From contig NZ_WBXN01000004.1 of the NCBI RefSeq assembly GCF_008973465.1, positions 1,612,001 to 1,676,000 of the forward strand: 64,000 bases of DNA, read 5' to 3'. Shown here in pieces: positions 24,056-31,539 of the stretch; within the stretch, counting starts at the first letter, position 1, and each line of letters starts with the position of its first letter. The DNA is from Streptomyces sp. SS1-1 (GTDB lineage Bacteria > Actinomycetota > Actinomycetes > Streptomycetales > Streptomycetaceae). The notes beneath the pieces were generated by a model. It was not told where the DNA came from. It did no database searches and was given only the letters and a program-made list of their open reading frames with translations. The position numbers and the translations under genes were made by a program.

Positions 24056-25078
24056 TCAGAACAGCGCGCTGTACGCGTTCAGCGCCGGCTGCCCGCCCAG
24101 GTGGGCGTACAGGACCGTGGAGTCCGGGCCGATCTCCCCGCGCCGGACCAGGTCGATCATGCCCGCCATCGACTTCCCCTCGTAGACGGGGTCGGTGACC
24201 ATGCCCTCGGTGCGCGCGGCCAGCCGCATCGCGTCCAGGGTGGTGTCGTCCGGTACCCCGTACGTGCCCGCGTGGTACCGCTCGTCCAACTCGACGTCCG
24301 CCTCGGTGAGTTCCCGTCCGACGCCGATGAGCCGCCCGGTGCGGTCCGCGATCCGGGCGATCTGCGCACGGGTCTCGGCGGGCTTCGCGGAGGCGTCGAT
24401 GCCGATGACCCGGCGCGGCCGGCCACCCGCCTCCTCCAGCGCCGCGAACCCGGCGACCATCCCGGCCTGCGTGGACCCGGTCACCGAGCAGACGACGACC
24501 GTGTCGAAGAAGACGCCCGCCGCCCGCTCCTGCTCGGCGACCTCGTACGCCCACCCGGCGAAGCCCAGCCCGCCGAGCGGATGGTCGGAGGCGCCGGCCG
24601 GGATGGCGTAGGGCCTGCCGCCGGACTCCTCGACCTCCCGCAGGGCCTGCTCCCAGCTCTCCTTGAAGCCGATGCCGAACCCGGCGCGCACGAGGCGTAC
24701 GTCGGCTCCGGCGAGCCGGCTGAGGAGGATGTTGCCGACCTTGTCGTAGACGGCGTCGGGCCAGTCGACCCAGCTCTCCTGCACCAGCACGCACGTGAGC
24801 CCGGCGCGGGCGGCGACGGCCGCGACCTGCCGGGTGTGGTTGGACTGCACGCCGCCGATCGAGACCAGCGTGTCGCAGCCCTGGGCGAGCGCGTCGGCGA
24901 CCAGGTACTCCAGCTTGCGGGTCTTGTTGCCGCCGTAGGCGATCCCCGAGTTGCAGTCCTCGCGCTTGGCCCACAGCGAGGCGCCGCCGAGGTGGGCGGT
25001 CAGCCGCTCCAGCGGATGCACGGGGGACGGGCCGAAGAGGAGGGGGTAGCGCTCGTAGGAGGAGAGGGACGGGGACAT
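24056..25078 (-). CDS. acdS: 1-aminocyclopropane-1-carboxylate deaminase
   Basis: This 340-residue PLP enzyme of the tryptophan-synthase-beta fold has the PLP lysine in GGNKTRKLE (Lys52) and the [12 protein letters not shown] segment. Residues Y299-E300 and L327 correspond to the Glu and Leu that distinguish true ACC deaminase from D-cysteine desulfhydrase, and Tyr273 is also conserved. It should cleave the ethylene precursor ACC to 2-oxobutyrate and ammonia in the cytoplasm, giving nitrogen and affecting plant ethylene. The GntR regulator upstream on the same strand is probably its controller. The organism may be plant-associated. Confidence 0.9.
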   Translation of the reverse strand: MSPSLSSYERYPLLFGPSPVHPLERLTAHLGGASLWAKREDCNSGIAYGGNKTRKLEYLVADALAQGCDTLVSIGGVQSNHTRQVAAVAARAGLTCVLVQESWVDWPDAVYDKVGNILLSRLAGADVRLVRAGFGIGFKESWEQALREVEESGGRPYAIPAGASDHPLGGLGFAGWAYEVAEQERAAGVFFDTVVVCSVTGSTQAGMVAGFAALEEAGGRPRRVIGIDASAKPAETRAQIARIADRTGRLIGVGRELTEADVELDERYHAGTYGVPDDTTLDAMRLAARTEGMVTDPVYEGKSMAGMIDLVRRGEIGPDSTVLYAHLGGQPALNAYSALF

Positions 25079-25117
25079 GGGGCGCCTCCAGGGGAAGGGG
25101 GTCGGTCGTCCTCGGTG

Positions 25118-25807
25118 TCAGCCGGAGCCGCGACCGGCCGGGGTCTGCGGGTCTGCCGGGTCGGCCTGGTCCGCCAGGTCGGCGAGGGTGCGCCAGATCT
25201 CCGCGGTGACGCGGACGGCGGTGTCCACGTCACCCGCCGCACACGCCTCGATCAGCCGGTCGTGCAGCCCGGCCGAGCGGCAGGTGCCGCCCTCCCCGAA
25301 CCGCCGTCGCTCCAGGCGCCGGATGAGCGGGGTGTAGCGGGCGACGGTCGCCGCGGCCGCGCGGTTGCCGCTCACCCGGACCAGGACGTCGTGCAGGGCG
25401 TCGTCGGCCCGCAGGGCGCGGTCCACCTCGCCGTCCGCGACGGCGGCGGCGAACCGGGCGTTGGCGGCGCGCATGGCGTCCACGTCCGCGCCGGTCAGCC
25501 GGGGCACGGCGACCCGCGTGACCAGTTCGTGCATCGCGCCGACGACGGCGGCGGCGTCCCGGACGTCGGAGGCCACGAGCGGGGTGACCCGGGTGTAGCT
25601 CTGCGGCTTGCTCTCCAGCAGCCCCTCGTCCACGAGCCGGGAGAACGCCTCGCGCACCGGCGCCCGGGACAGCCCGAGCCGCTCGGCGAGGTCGGCGTCG
25701 CGCACCACCGCGCCGGGCTCGATCTCCCCGGCCACGATGGCGTCCCGGATCGCCTCGTACGCCCGGTCCCGCAGCAGGGACCGGCCGACGGGCCGTATGG
25801 CCTCCAT
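25118..25807 (-). CDS. GntR family regulator, FCD/FadR subfamily
   Basis: This 229-residue protein has an N-terminal winged helix (SLLRDRAYEAIRDAIVAGEI and LAERLGLSRAPVREAFSRL). A C-terminal all-helical FCD domain carries metal-binding-type residues (DDALHDVLVRVSGN and LHDRLIEACAAGD). It lies 39 bases upstream of acdS on the same strand, so they are probably co-transcribed and it probably regulates ACC use. There is no Shine-Dalgarno before ATG 25807, and a -10-like TAACAT lies eight bases upstream, so the message may be leaderless. Confidence 0.9.
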   Translation of the reverse strand: MEAIRPVGRSLLRDRAYEAIRDAIVAGEIEPGAVVRDADLAERLGLSRAPVREAFSRLVDEGLLESKPQSYTRVTPLVASDVRDAAAVVGAMHELVTRVAVPRLTGADVDAMRAANARFAAAVADGEVDRALRADDALHDVLVRVSGNRAAAATVARYTPLIRRLERRRFGEGGTCRSAGLHDRLIEACAAGDVDTAVRVTAEIWRTLADLADQADPADPQTPAGRGSG

Positions 25808-25815
25808 GAACTGAA

Positions 25816-25829
25816 ATGTTAGATGTCAA
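25816..25829 (-). promoter_or_regulatory. Promoter/operator of the GntR-acdS unit
   Basis: On the minus strand TTGACATCTAACAT ends eight bases before the start codon. TAACAT fits a -10 hexamer that would start transcription at or next to the ATG. The repeated ACAT with a three-base gap and the AT-rich character suggest the autoregulatory site of the GntR protein. This is inference from position only. Confidence 0.4.
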
Positions 25830-25892
25830 TTCCCCGCCCGGACAAGAGTGCGGCCCGCACCCCATCGGGAGTGCGGGCCGAGACCTCGGTGC

Positions 25893-27476
25893 TCACGCCG
25901 CCCAGGGCCAGTCCGCGTTCCGGGCGCTCTCCAGCAGCGGCACCATCCGGAACGCGGCGTCCGACAGACCGCCGAACGTATGCCGGTTCCCCGTGCCCGA
26001 CGGGCCGTGGCCCGCCCGGTAGCCGGCGAGGTTCCACGTGTAGACGGGCACGTCGGCGGGGATCTGCTCGGTCGGACCGCCGTGCCGGCTGGGCGCGTAC
26101 TGCTCGTCGGTGACGATCAGCACCCGGTCGTGCCCGCGGTAGTGGGTGCGGACGGCGGCCGTGGTGTCGGTGCCGCCCAGGTCGCCGAAGCGGCCGAGGA
26201 TCTTCAGCACCGACTCGCCCGTGCGGAAGGGCACCGGCGCGCTGGTGGAACCGAACTCCACGAGGTCGGCCTTCCGGGCGCGCAGGGCCAGCGCCGTACC
26301 GAAGATCGCCGCCGCGTCGGCCCGGTTCAGCTCGGAGCGGTCCGACAGCCGGGACCAGAACATCGAGCCCGAGCGGTCGACGAGGATCAGCGTCCGGCCC
26401 GGCAGGGCGGGCACGTTGGCCAGCGAGTGGCCGAGCGCCTGCTCCAGCGGGTAGGCCCAGCGCAGGGAGGGCGCGTGCCGGTACGCGGCGAGGTACCGGA
26501 ACGGGAACTGCCGTGACCGCGCGACCTCCGCCGGGTCGCTGATCCGGGCGGCGACCCGGGCCGCCACCTCGTCGCTGACCCCGGCCTCGTCGAAGTTGCG
26601 CAGGTTGCGCACGAGGGCCATCAGGCCCATGGACGGGATCACGGCCTCCCAGGCCGCCTTGTCCATGGGGCCCTGGAGCCAGCCCGCCAGCGCCTCCCAG
26701 GTCATCCCGGCCGCCGCCAGCCGCTCGGCGCCGCCCTCGGAGGTGAGGACCGCGCGCCGCTCCCCGACCGGTACCGCCATGAGCGCGCGGTGCGCGGTGA
26801 GCACGGGGGCCGACGCGGGCGGCTCGGCCGTCTCCGGGTGGTGCCGGCGGTCGAGCGCGTACCGGAACAGCTCGCCCTGCCACGGCTTCGCCGGGTCGGG
26901 CGCCGCGTGCGTCAGGTTGAGGACGTCGCCGAAGCGGTAGCCCTTGGACGCCGTGTCGTACTTGAGCAGCGACTTCCCGCTGTACAGACGGCGTACGGCG
27001 TCGGCGATGCCGCGCTTGACGGGCTTCGGCACGCTCCGGCCGTACATCGACGTCCAGTAGGCGAGCAGCTCGCCGGGCTCGTCGGGGCGGCGCAGCACCG
27101 AGTCGACGACCCGCCGGTTCGACGGGCCGTCGGCGGCGCCCGCGTCGAGCCGCGCCTTCACGTACTCGGCGGCGCCCACGAGGGCGGCCGTACGGAGGTT
27201 GCCCTCGGCGCGCAGCCAGCCGAGCAGGCCGGCCGTCCACTCCGGGTCGCTGACGGCGAGTTCGCGCACGAGCGCGGCGAACCGGTCGTCGCGGTCGGCG
27301 CCGCTCTCGTAGAAGGCGCGCTGCGAGACGAAGTTGCCGACGGCGAGCAGGAACAGCTCGGAGCGGGCGTCACGCTCGTGTCCGCGGCCGCCCTCGTAGG
27401 TGCGCAGCACGCGGCCGGTCGACGTCACGCGCGAGGTGGGCTGCGCCGTGGCCGTACGGGTGTTGAATCGCGCCAT
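25893..27476 (-). CDS. TROVE domain protein (Ro60/Rsr orthologue)
   Basis: This 527-residue protein starts MARFNTRTATAQPTSRVTST with GAGGGGG upstream. An N-terminal TROVE HEAT-repeat ring (residues about 20-355, with the signature GLMALVRNLRNFDEAG) is followed by a von Willebrand A domain with an intact MIDAS, DRSGSM at 367-372 and a later GGTDTT. Bacterial Ro proteins bind Y RNAs and misfolded RNA and can tether to exonucleases. Two Y-like RNAs are encoded immediately upstream on the same strand, which strongly supports this role. It is cytoplasmic. Confidence 0.95.
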   Translation of the reverse strand: MARFNTRTATAQPTSRVTSTGRVLRTYEGGRGHERDARSELFLLAVGNFVSQRAFYESGADRDDRFAALVRELAVSDPEWTAGLLGWLRAEGNLRTAALVGAAEYVKARLDAGAADGPSNRRVVDSVLRRPDEPGELLAYWTSMYGRSVPKPVKRGIADAVRRLYSGKSLLKYDTASKGYRFGDVLNLTHAAPDPAKPWQGELFRYALDRRHHPETAEPPASAPVLTAHRALMAVPVGERRAVLTSEGGAERLAAAGMTWEALAGWLQGPMDKAAWEAVIPSMGLMALVRNLRNFDEAGVSDEVAARVAARISDPAEVARSRQFPFRYLAAYRHAPSLRWAYPLEQALGHSLANVPALPGRTLILVDRSGSMFWSRLSDRSELNRADAAAIFGTALALRARKADLVEFGSTSAPVPFRTGESVLKILGRFGDLGGTDTTAAVRTHYRGHDRVLIVTDEQYAPSRHGGPTEQIPADVPVYTWNLAGYRAGHGPSGTGNRHTFGGLSDAAFRMVPLLESARNADWPWAA

Positions 27477-27533
27477 GATGGAATTCCCCCTCTTTCTCTG
27501 CTGCCTTCGTGAAGAAAGGCGCGGCAGAAGGAG

Positions 27534-27686
27534 GGTGCCCGAGGACTGAATCGGCTGCGGTCCTTATCAACTGGCGCGTCTTCCGTTCCGCCACACCGGC
27601 CCTGAGCCGATGACGGGATTCGAACCCGCACGGGGGCAGTCCCCCACCAGTTCCCCGAAGTATCCGCCGCCTTCGCACCGGGCACC
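27534..27686 (-). ncRNA. Y RNA with circularly permuted tRNA-like module (copy B)
   Basis: On the minus strand an 8-bp terminal stem (GGTGCCCG at 27686-27679 with CGGGCACC at 27541-27534) leads into the loop-and-helix GTGCGAAGGC, identical to copy A and resembling the conserved Ro-binding region of Y RNAs. Inside is a tRNA-like core in permuted order. A hairpin variable arm at about 27631-27646 is followed by a T arm at 27629-27613 (GCGGGTTCGAATCCCGT). Then come acceptor 3' strand CATCGGC at 27612-27606, a five-base loop, acceptor 5' strand GCCGGTG at 27600-27594, TG, and a D arm at 27591-27576. The acceptor strands pair over 7 bp with one G-U. Confidence 0.88.
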
Positions 27687-27700
27687 CACCATGAGCTGCG

Positions 27701-27778
27701 CCTCCCGAGATCAAGTCGGCCACGGTCGGGATTCTTTTTCGAGAAGAAGTAACCGTGGCCCGCGCACCGGGAGGTGCG
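27701..27778 (-). ncRNA. Structured linker between the two Y RNAs
   Basis: Outer arms at 27701-27707 and 27768-27774 (7 bp) enclose perfect 9-bp arms at 27718-27726 and 27752-27760. An alternative 6-bp hairpin at 27763-27778 with a GGGA-type loop uses the same bases as the outer stem, so the two cannot form together. It could be a processing site, a terminator between the RNAs, or a switch. No protein-coding pattern fits. Confidence 0.55.
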
Positions 27779-27790
27779 TGAAGTTGTGGT

Positions 27791-27927
27791 GTCCAGAGAT
27801 CGAAGTCGGCGGAACCGACAAGGTGCTCTCACCCCTGAGCTACACCGGCGCGTAGTGCCGGCGGCGGGACTCGAACCCGCGACCGCCCCATTATCAGTGG
27901 AAGTAGGTCCTGCCTTCGCACCTGGAC
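27791..27927 (-). ncRNA. Y RNA with circularly permuted tRNA-like module (copy A)
   Basis: On the minus strand the terminal stem GTCCAG (27927-27922) pairs with CTGGAC (27796-27791). After an internal loop, CGAAG pairs with CTTCG and GGACC with GGTTC, giving the Ro-binding stem. The core is a tRNA in permuted order. It runs T arm 27880-27864 (GCGGGTTCGAGTCCCGC), acceptor 3' strand CGCCGGC 27863-27857, seven-base loop, acceptor 5' strand GCCGGTG 27849-27843, TA, and D arm GCTC-loop-GAGC at 27840-27825. The acceptor pairs over 7 bp with one G-U. The order explains why it is not an ordinary tRNA gene. Confidence 0.88.
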
Positions 27928-27931
27928 GTTC

Positions 27932-27949
27932 ATCACTGTAGGGAGTGAT
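27932..27949 (-). promoter_or_regulatory. Putative promoter/operator of the Y RNA-TROVE unit
   Basis: ATCACT and AGTGAT form a perfect 6-bp inverted repeat with a six-base spacer. On the minus strand it overlaps a -10-like TACAGT (27940-27935) that would start transcription about eight bases on, at the first base of the Y RNA A stem (27927). A convincing -35 is not visible. A repressor acting here is an inference. Confidence 0.4.
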
Positions 27950-27982
27950 CGCGGGAAGGGGCGAGCGAATTAATTCCGGCGG

Positions 27983-29416
27983 TCAGCCGCCGTGTTGGGA
28001 ACGCGCCTTGAAGGCCGCCTTACGGGCCTCTTTGGCCACCTTCTTGTCCGGGTGCAGCCGGCCCATGGCCTCCAGCACGTCCGCCGTGGCCGGGTGCCCG
28101 ACCCGCCACACCTTGTCGAAGAACCCGCTGTGCTGGGCGGCCAGGCCCTCCACCAGCGCCCGCAGTTCCTCCGAGTTCCCCTCGGCGGCCAGTTGCGCGG
28201 CGAGGGTGTCGATGGTCAGCCAGAACACCAGCTCCTGCGGGGGCGGCGGGACGTCGGTGAAGCCCGCCTCGGACAGCCACACCCGGGCCAGCCCACCCAG
28301 TTCGGCGTCGTCGAGCACCTCCCGCAGCGCGGGCTCCGCCTCGGCGCCCACCAGGGACAGCGCCTGCTGGCAGCGCAGCCGGCGCAGCGGCGCGCCCTCG
28401 TCGAGGCCCTTGGCGGCGGACAGCAACTCCCGGGCCGCGGCGAGCGGTTCACGGCGGACCAGCCACTGCTCGGTCTCGGCGCGCGCGGCGGTCTGCGGGT
28501 AGCCGGCGGTGCCGTCGAGGAGCGCCTCGGCGCCCTTGTCGGCGAGGTCCCCGACGGCGGGCGCGTCGAAGCCGGCCTCCAGGAACCGCGCGCGCAGCCC
28601 GTACAGCCCGAGCGGGGTGAGCCGGACCATGCCGTAGCGCGAGACGTCGGTGTCGTCGACGCCGGCGGCCGGTTCCTCGGCGCTGTCGGCGTCCGCGAGC
28701 AGCGCCTCGTCGACCGGCTGGTAGGCGACGAGCCCGGCGGGCTCCAGCAGCCGGAACTGGTCGTCCAGGCGCATCATCGCGTCGGACACCTGCTCCAGCA
28801 CATCGTTGGTGGGTTCGCTCATGTCGCTGGGGACGATCACGGACGCGGCGAGCGCCGGCAGCGGCACGGGGCCGCCCTGGGGGCCGTCCTCGCTGACGGT
28901 GAGCAGGTACAGGTTGCCGAGGACCCCGTCGAGGAACTCCGCCTCGGCCTCCGGGTCCCAGTCGAGGGAGGACAGGTCGATCTCGCCGCCGGCGTCCATG
29001 GCGTCGACCAGGTCGTCCAGGTCGGGCACGCTCGCGTCGGCGAGGGCCGTCTCCAGCGCGGCGAGCCACACCGCGAGGACGTCCTGCGGGGTGCCGCGGG
29101 TCAGCAGGTCCAGGTCGGCGCCGGCGGCGACCGTGCCGGCCTCCTCGTCGACGACGTCGACCAGTCCGGTGTCGACGGCCACCCGCCACGCCTCGCTCGC
29201 GTGGGCGGCGGCGTCGTCGCCGCTCAGGCCGAGCACCTCGGCGGCGGCGGGAAGTTGCTCGTCGACGAGGCCGCCGCCCGCGTCGACCCGGGTGTCGGGG
29301 CCGGCCCAGCGGGCCAGCCGGGCGGCGCGGGAGAGCAACGGCGTGGACAGCGCGTCCCGCGCCAGCTCCGCTTCGGGGTGCAGCCGTACCGGCGGCAGGG
29401 AGGAGCTGTCTGACAT
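27983..29416 (-). CDS. Large uncharacterised protein upstream of the Y RNAs
   Basis: I do not recognise this 477-residue, acidic, leucine- and alanine-rich protein. It is predominantly helical with repeated patterns such as AEVLGLSGDDAAAHASEAW, LEQVSDAMMRLDDQFRLLEP, GMVRLTPLGLYGLRARFLEAG and PALREVLDDAELGGLARVWLS. The last are HEAT-repeat-like, and the C terminus is lysine-rich (HPDKKVAKEARKAAFKARS). There is no signal peptide or membrane segment. TAGGAG supports ATG 29416. It ends 56 bases before the Y RNA A start on the same strand, so it may share transcription with the Ro unit. A scaffold or adaptor role is a guess. Confidence 0.8.
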   Translation of the reverse strand: MSDSSSLPPVRLHPEAELARDALSTPLLSRAARLARWAGPDTRVDAGGGLVDEQLPAAAEVLGLSGDDAAAHASEAWRVAVDTGLVDVVDEEAGTVAAGADLDLLTRGTPQDVLAVWLAALETALADASVPDLDDLVDAMDAGGEIDLSSLDWDPEAEAEFLDGVLGNLYLLTVSEDGPQGGPVPLPALAASVIVPSDMSEPTNDVLEQVSDAMMRLDDQFRLLEPAGLVAYQPVDEALLADADSAEEPAAGVDDTDVSRYGMVRLTPLGLYGLRARFLEAGFDAPAVGDLADKGAEALLDGTAGYPQTAARAETEQWLVRREPLAAARELLSAAKGLDEGAPLRRLRCQQALSLVGAEAEPALREVLDDAELGGLARVWLSEAGFTDVPPPPQELVFWLTIDTLAAQLAAEGNSEELRALVEGLAAQHSGFFDKVWRVGHPATADVLEAMGRLHPDKKVAKEARKAAFKARSQHGG

Positions 29417-29569
29417 CGGCTGGTTCTCCTAGGACGTGCGCGGCCGTACCCGTCACGGCTTCAGCCGCTCAGCCTAGACGGATTTCCACCCATGCCGCCC
29501 GGTTCATCTCCGGGCCAGGCCCCGTACATGGCCGAAACCTTGACAAGTGACATGACCAGCAATGAGATT

Positions 29570-29619
29570 ACGCGCGTAGAAACTTGGCGGACATCTGTTC
29601 ACTGGATTTCTACGCGCGT
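29570..29619. promoter_or_regulatory. 13-bp inverted repeat upstream of the secreted nuclease gene
   Basis: ACGCGCGTAGAAA at 29570-29582 recurs as its exact complement at 29607-29619, separated by 24 bases that include GTTCACT. It lies about 80 bases before the TTG start at 29700, in an AT-richer patch that also holds TTGACA at 29540. It could be a two-site operator or a structured leader. GTTCACT resembles one unit of a PHO box, but a second proper unit is missing. Confidence 0.45.
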
Positions 29620-29699
29620 CGCCGCACCGCCGGCCGCGCCCCACGCGTTGCCAGCACCACCCTCGTCCCGGCGCCCACGCACGTCCCCGGAGGGATCCC

Positions 29700-31526
29700 T
29701 TGCCGAGCAAGAAGTCCGCGCGCCTCGCCGCGCTCACCGTCGCCGCCGTCTGTTCCGCGGCCTCCACCGTCGCCCTCACCGCGCCCGCGCACGCGGACAC
29801 CGTCGCCATCCACGACATCCAGGGCTCCACCCGCATATCGCCGTACGCCGGCAAGCAGGTCGCCGATGTGGCCGGAATCGTCACCGGCGTACGCGGCTAC
29901 GGCTCCTCCAAGGGCTTCTGGATGCAGGACCCGCATCCGGACGCCGACCCGGCCACCAGTGAGGGCGTGTTCGTCTTCACCAGCTCCGCCCCGAAGGTCG
30001 CCGTCGGCGACGCGGTCCTGGTCGCGGGCACCGTCAGCGAGTTCGTCCCCGGCGGCGCCTCCTCCGGCAACCAGTCGGTCACCGAGATCACGCGTCCCAC
30101 CGTGACCGTCGTCTCCAGCGGCAACGCGGTCCCGGCCCCCCGGGTCATCGACGCGAAGTCCGTGCCGGCCGCCTACAGCCCGGCCGGCGACACCGCCGCG
30201 TCCGGCTCGATCGACGGCCTGCCCCTGAAGCCCGCCACGTACGCCCTGGACTTCTACGAGTCCCTGGAGGGCGAGAACGTCCAGGTCGCCGACACCCGCG
30301 TGGTCGGCGCCACCGACCCGTACACCGAGCTGTGGGTGACGGTGAAGCCGAAGGAGAACGCCTCGCGCCGCGGCGCCACGGTCTACGGCTCCTACGACGC
30401 GCAGAACACCGGCCGGCTGCAGATCCAGTCCCTGGGCGCGACCGCCGACTTCCCCGTCGCGAACGTCGGTGACGTCCTCAAGGGCACGACGTCCGGCCCG
30501 CTGGACTACAACCAGTACGGCGGCTACACCCTCGTCGCCAACACGCTCGGCACCCTCAAGAGCGGCGGCACCGCCAAGGAGAGCACGCGCCGGCAGGCGC
30601 GCACCGAGCTCGCGGTCGCCACGTACAACGTGGAGAACCTCGACCCGTCCGACTCCACGTTCACCGCGCACGCCTCCGCGATCGTGAACAACCTGCGCTC
30701 GCCCGACATCGTGTCGCTGGAGGAGATCCAGGACGACAACGGCGCGACGAACGACGGGACGGTCTCCGCCGAGCAGACGCTGGCGAAGCTGGCCGACGCG
30801 ATCGTCGCCGCGGGCGGCCCCCGCTACGACTGGCGTTCGATCGACCCGGTGGACGGCGCCGACGGCGGCGAGCCGGGCGGCAACATCCGCCAGGCGTTCC
30901 TGTTCAACCCGGAGCGGGTCTCCTTCACCGACCGCGCGGGCGGCGACGCGACCACGCCCGTCGGCGTCACGAAGGTGCGCGGGAAGGCCGCCCTGACGGT
31001 CTCCCCCGGCCGGATCGACCCGGCGAACGCGGCCTTCGCCAACAGCCGCAAGCCGCTGGCCGGTGAGTTCGTCTTCCGGGGCAAGACCGTCTTCGTGATC
31101 GCCAACCACCTCAACTCCAAGGGCGGTGACCAGGGTCTGACCTCGCGGTACCAGCCGCCGGCCCGCAGCTCCGAGGTCCAGCGCCACGCCCAGGCGACGG
31201 CGATCCACGGCTTCGTGAAGGACGTGCTGCGCACGCAGAAGAACGCGGCCGTGATCGCCCTCGGCGACATCAACGACTTCGAGTTCTCCGGCACCGCGAA
31301 GATCCTCGAGGGCGACGGCGAACTGTGGTCGGCGATCAAGTCGCTGCCCAAGAGCGAGCGTTACTCGTACGTCTACCAGGGCAACGCCCAGACGCTGGAC
31401 CAGATCCTGGTCAGCCCCTCGATCCGGCGCGGCTGCGACTTCGAGTACGACAGCGTGCACATCAACGCCGAGTTCAACGACCAGATCAGCGACCACGACC
31501 CGCAGGTGCTGCGGTTCCGTCCGTAA
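29700..31526 (+). CDS. Secreted endonuclease/exonuclease/phosphatase family protein
   Basis: This 608-residue protein begins with a signal peptide cleaved after APAHA (residue about 32). An OB-fold-like N-terminal part (ISPYAGKQVADVAGIVTGVRG) is followed by a C-terminal exonuclease-endonuclease-phosphatase domain. Visible there are VATYNVENLDP, SLEEIQDDNG, VIANHLNSKGGDQG, IALGDINDFEF and the terminal DQISDHDPQVL. It should hydrolyse extracellular DNA or phosphodiesters with divalent metal. The start is a TTG with GGAGGG five bases upstream; no other in-frame start suits the signal peptide. Phosphate scavenging is a reasonable but inferred role. Confidence 0.92.
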   Translation: MPSKKSARLAALTVAAVCSAASTVALTAPAHADTVAIHDIQGSTRISPYAGKQVADVAGIVTGVRGYGSSKGFWMQDPHPDADPATSEGVFVFTSSAPKVAVGDAVLVAGTVSEFVPGGASSGNQSVTEITRPTVTVVSSGNAVPAPRVIDAKSVPAAYSPAGDTAASGSIDGLPLKPATYALDFYESLEGENVQVADTRVVGATDPYTELWVTVKPKENASRRGATVYGSYDAQNTGRLQIQSLGATADFPVANVGDVLKGTTSGPLDYNQYGGYTLVANTLGTLKSGGTAKESTRRQARTELAVATYNVENLDPSDSTFTAHASAIVNNLRSPDIVSLEEIQDDNGATNDGTVSAEQTLAKLADAIVAAGGPRYDWRSIDPVDGADGGEPGGNIRQAFLFNPERVSFTDRAGGDATTPVGVTKVRGKAALTVSPGRIDPANAAFANSRKPLAGEFVFRGKTVFVIANHLNSKGGDQGLTSRYQPPARSSEVQRHAQATAIHGFVKDVLRTQKNAAVIALGDINDFEFSGTAKILEGDGELWSAIKSLPKSERYSYVYQGNAQTLDQILVSPSIRRGCDFEYDSVHINAEFNDQISDHDPQVLRFRP

Positions 31527-31539
31527 CCCTCCGGTGGGC

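Noticed and set aside
27564..27880. Ordinary tRNA genes on the minus strand, suggested by GGTTCGAATCCC and GGTTCGAGTCCC T-arm sequences
   Set aside because: The 5' acceptor and D arm come after the T arm, not before it, and no anticodon loop is enclosed. The order fits a permuted tRNA-like module within Y RNAs.
29583..29606. PHO box upstream of the secreted nuclease
   Set aside because: One GTTCACT unit is visible but the adjacent 11-base unit does not match, so a PhoP site cannot be claimed.
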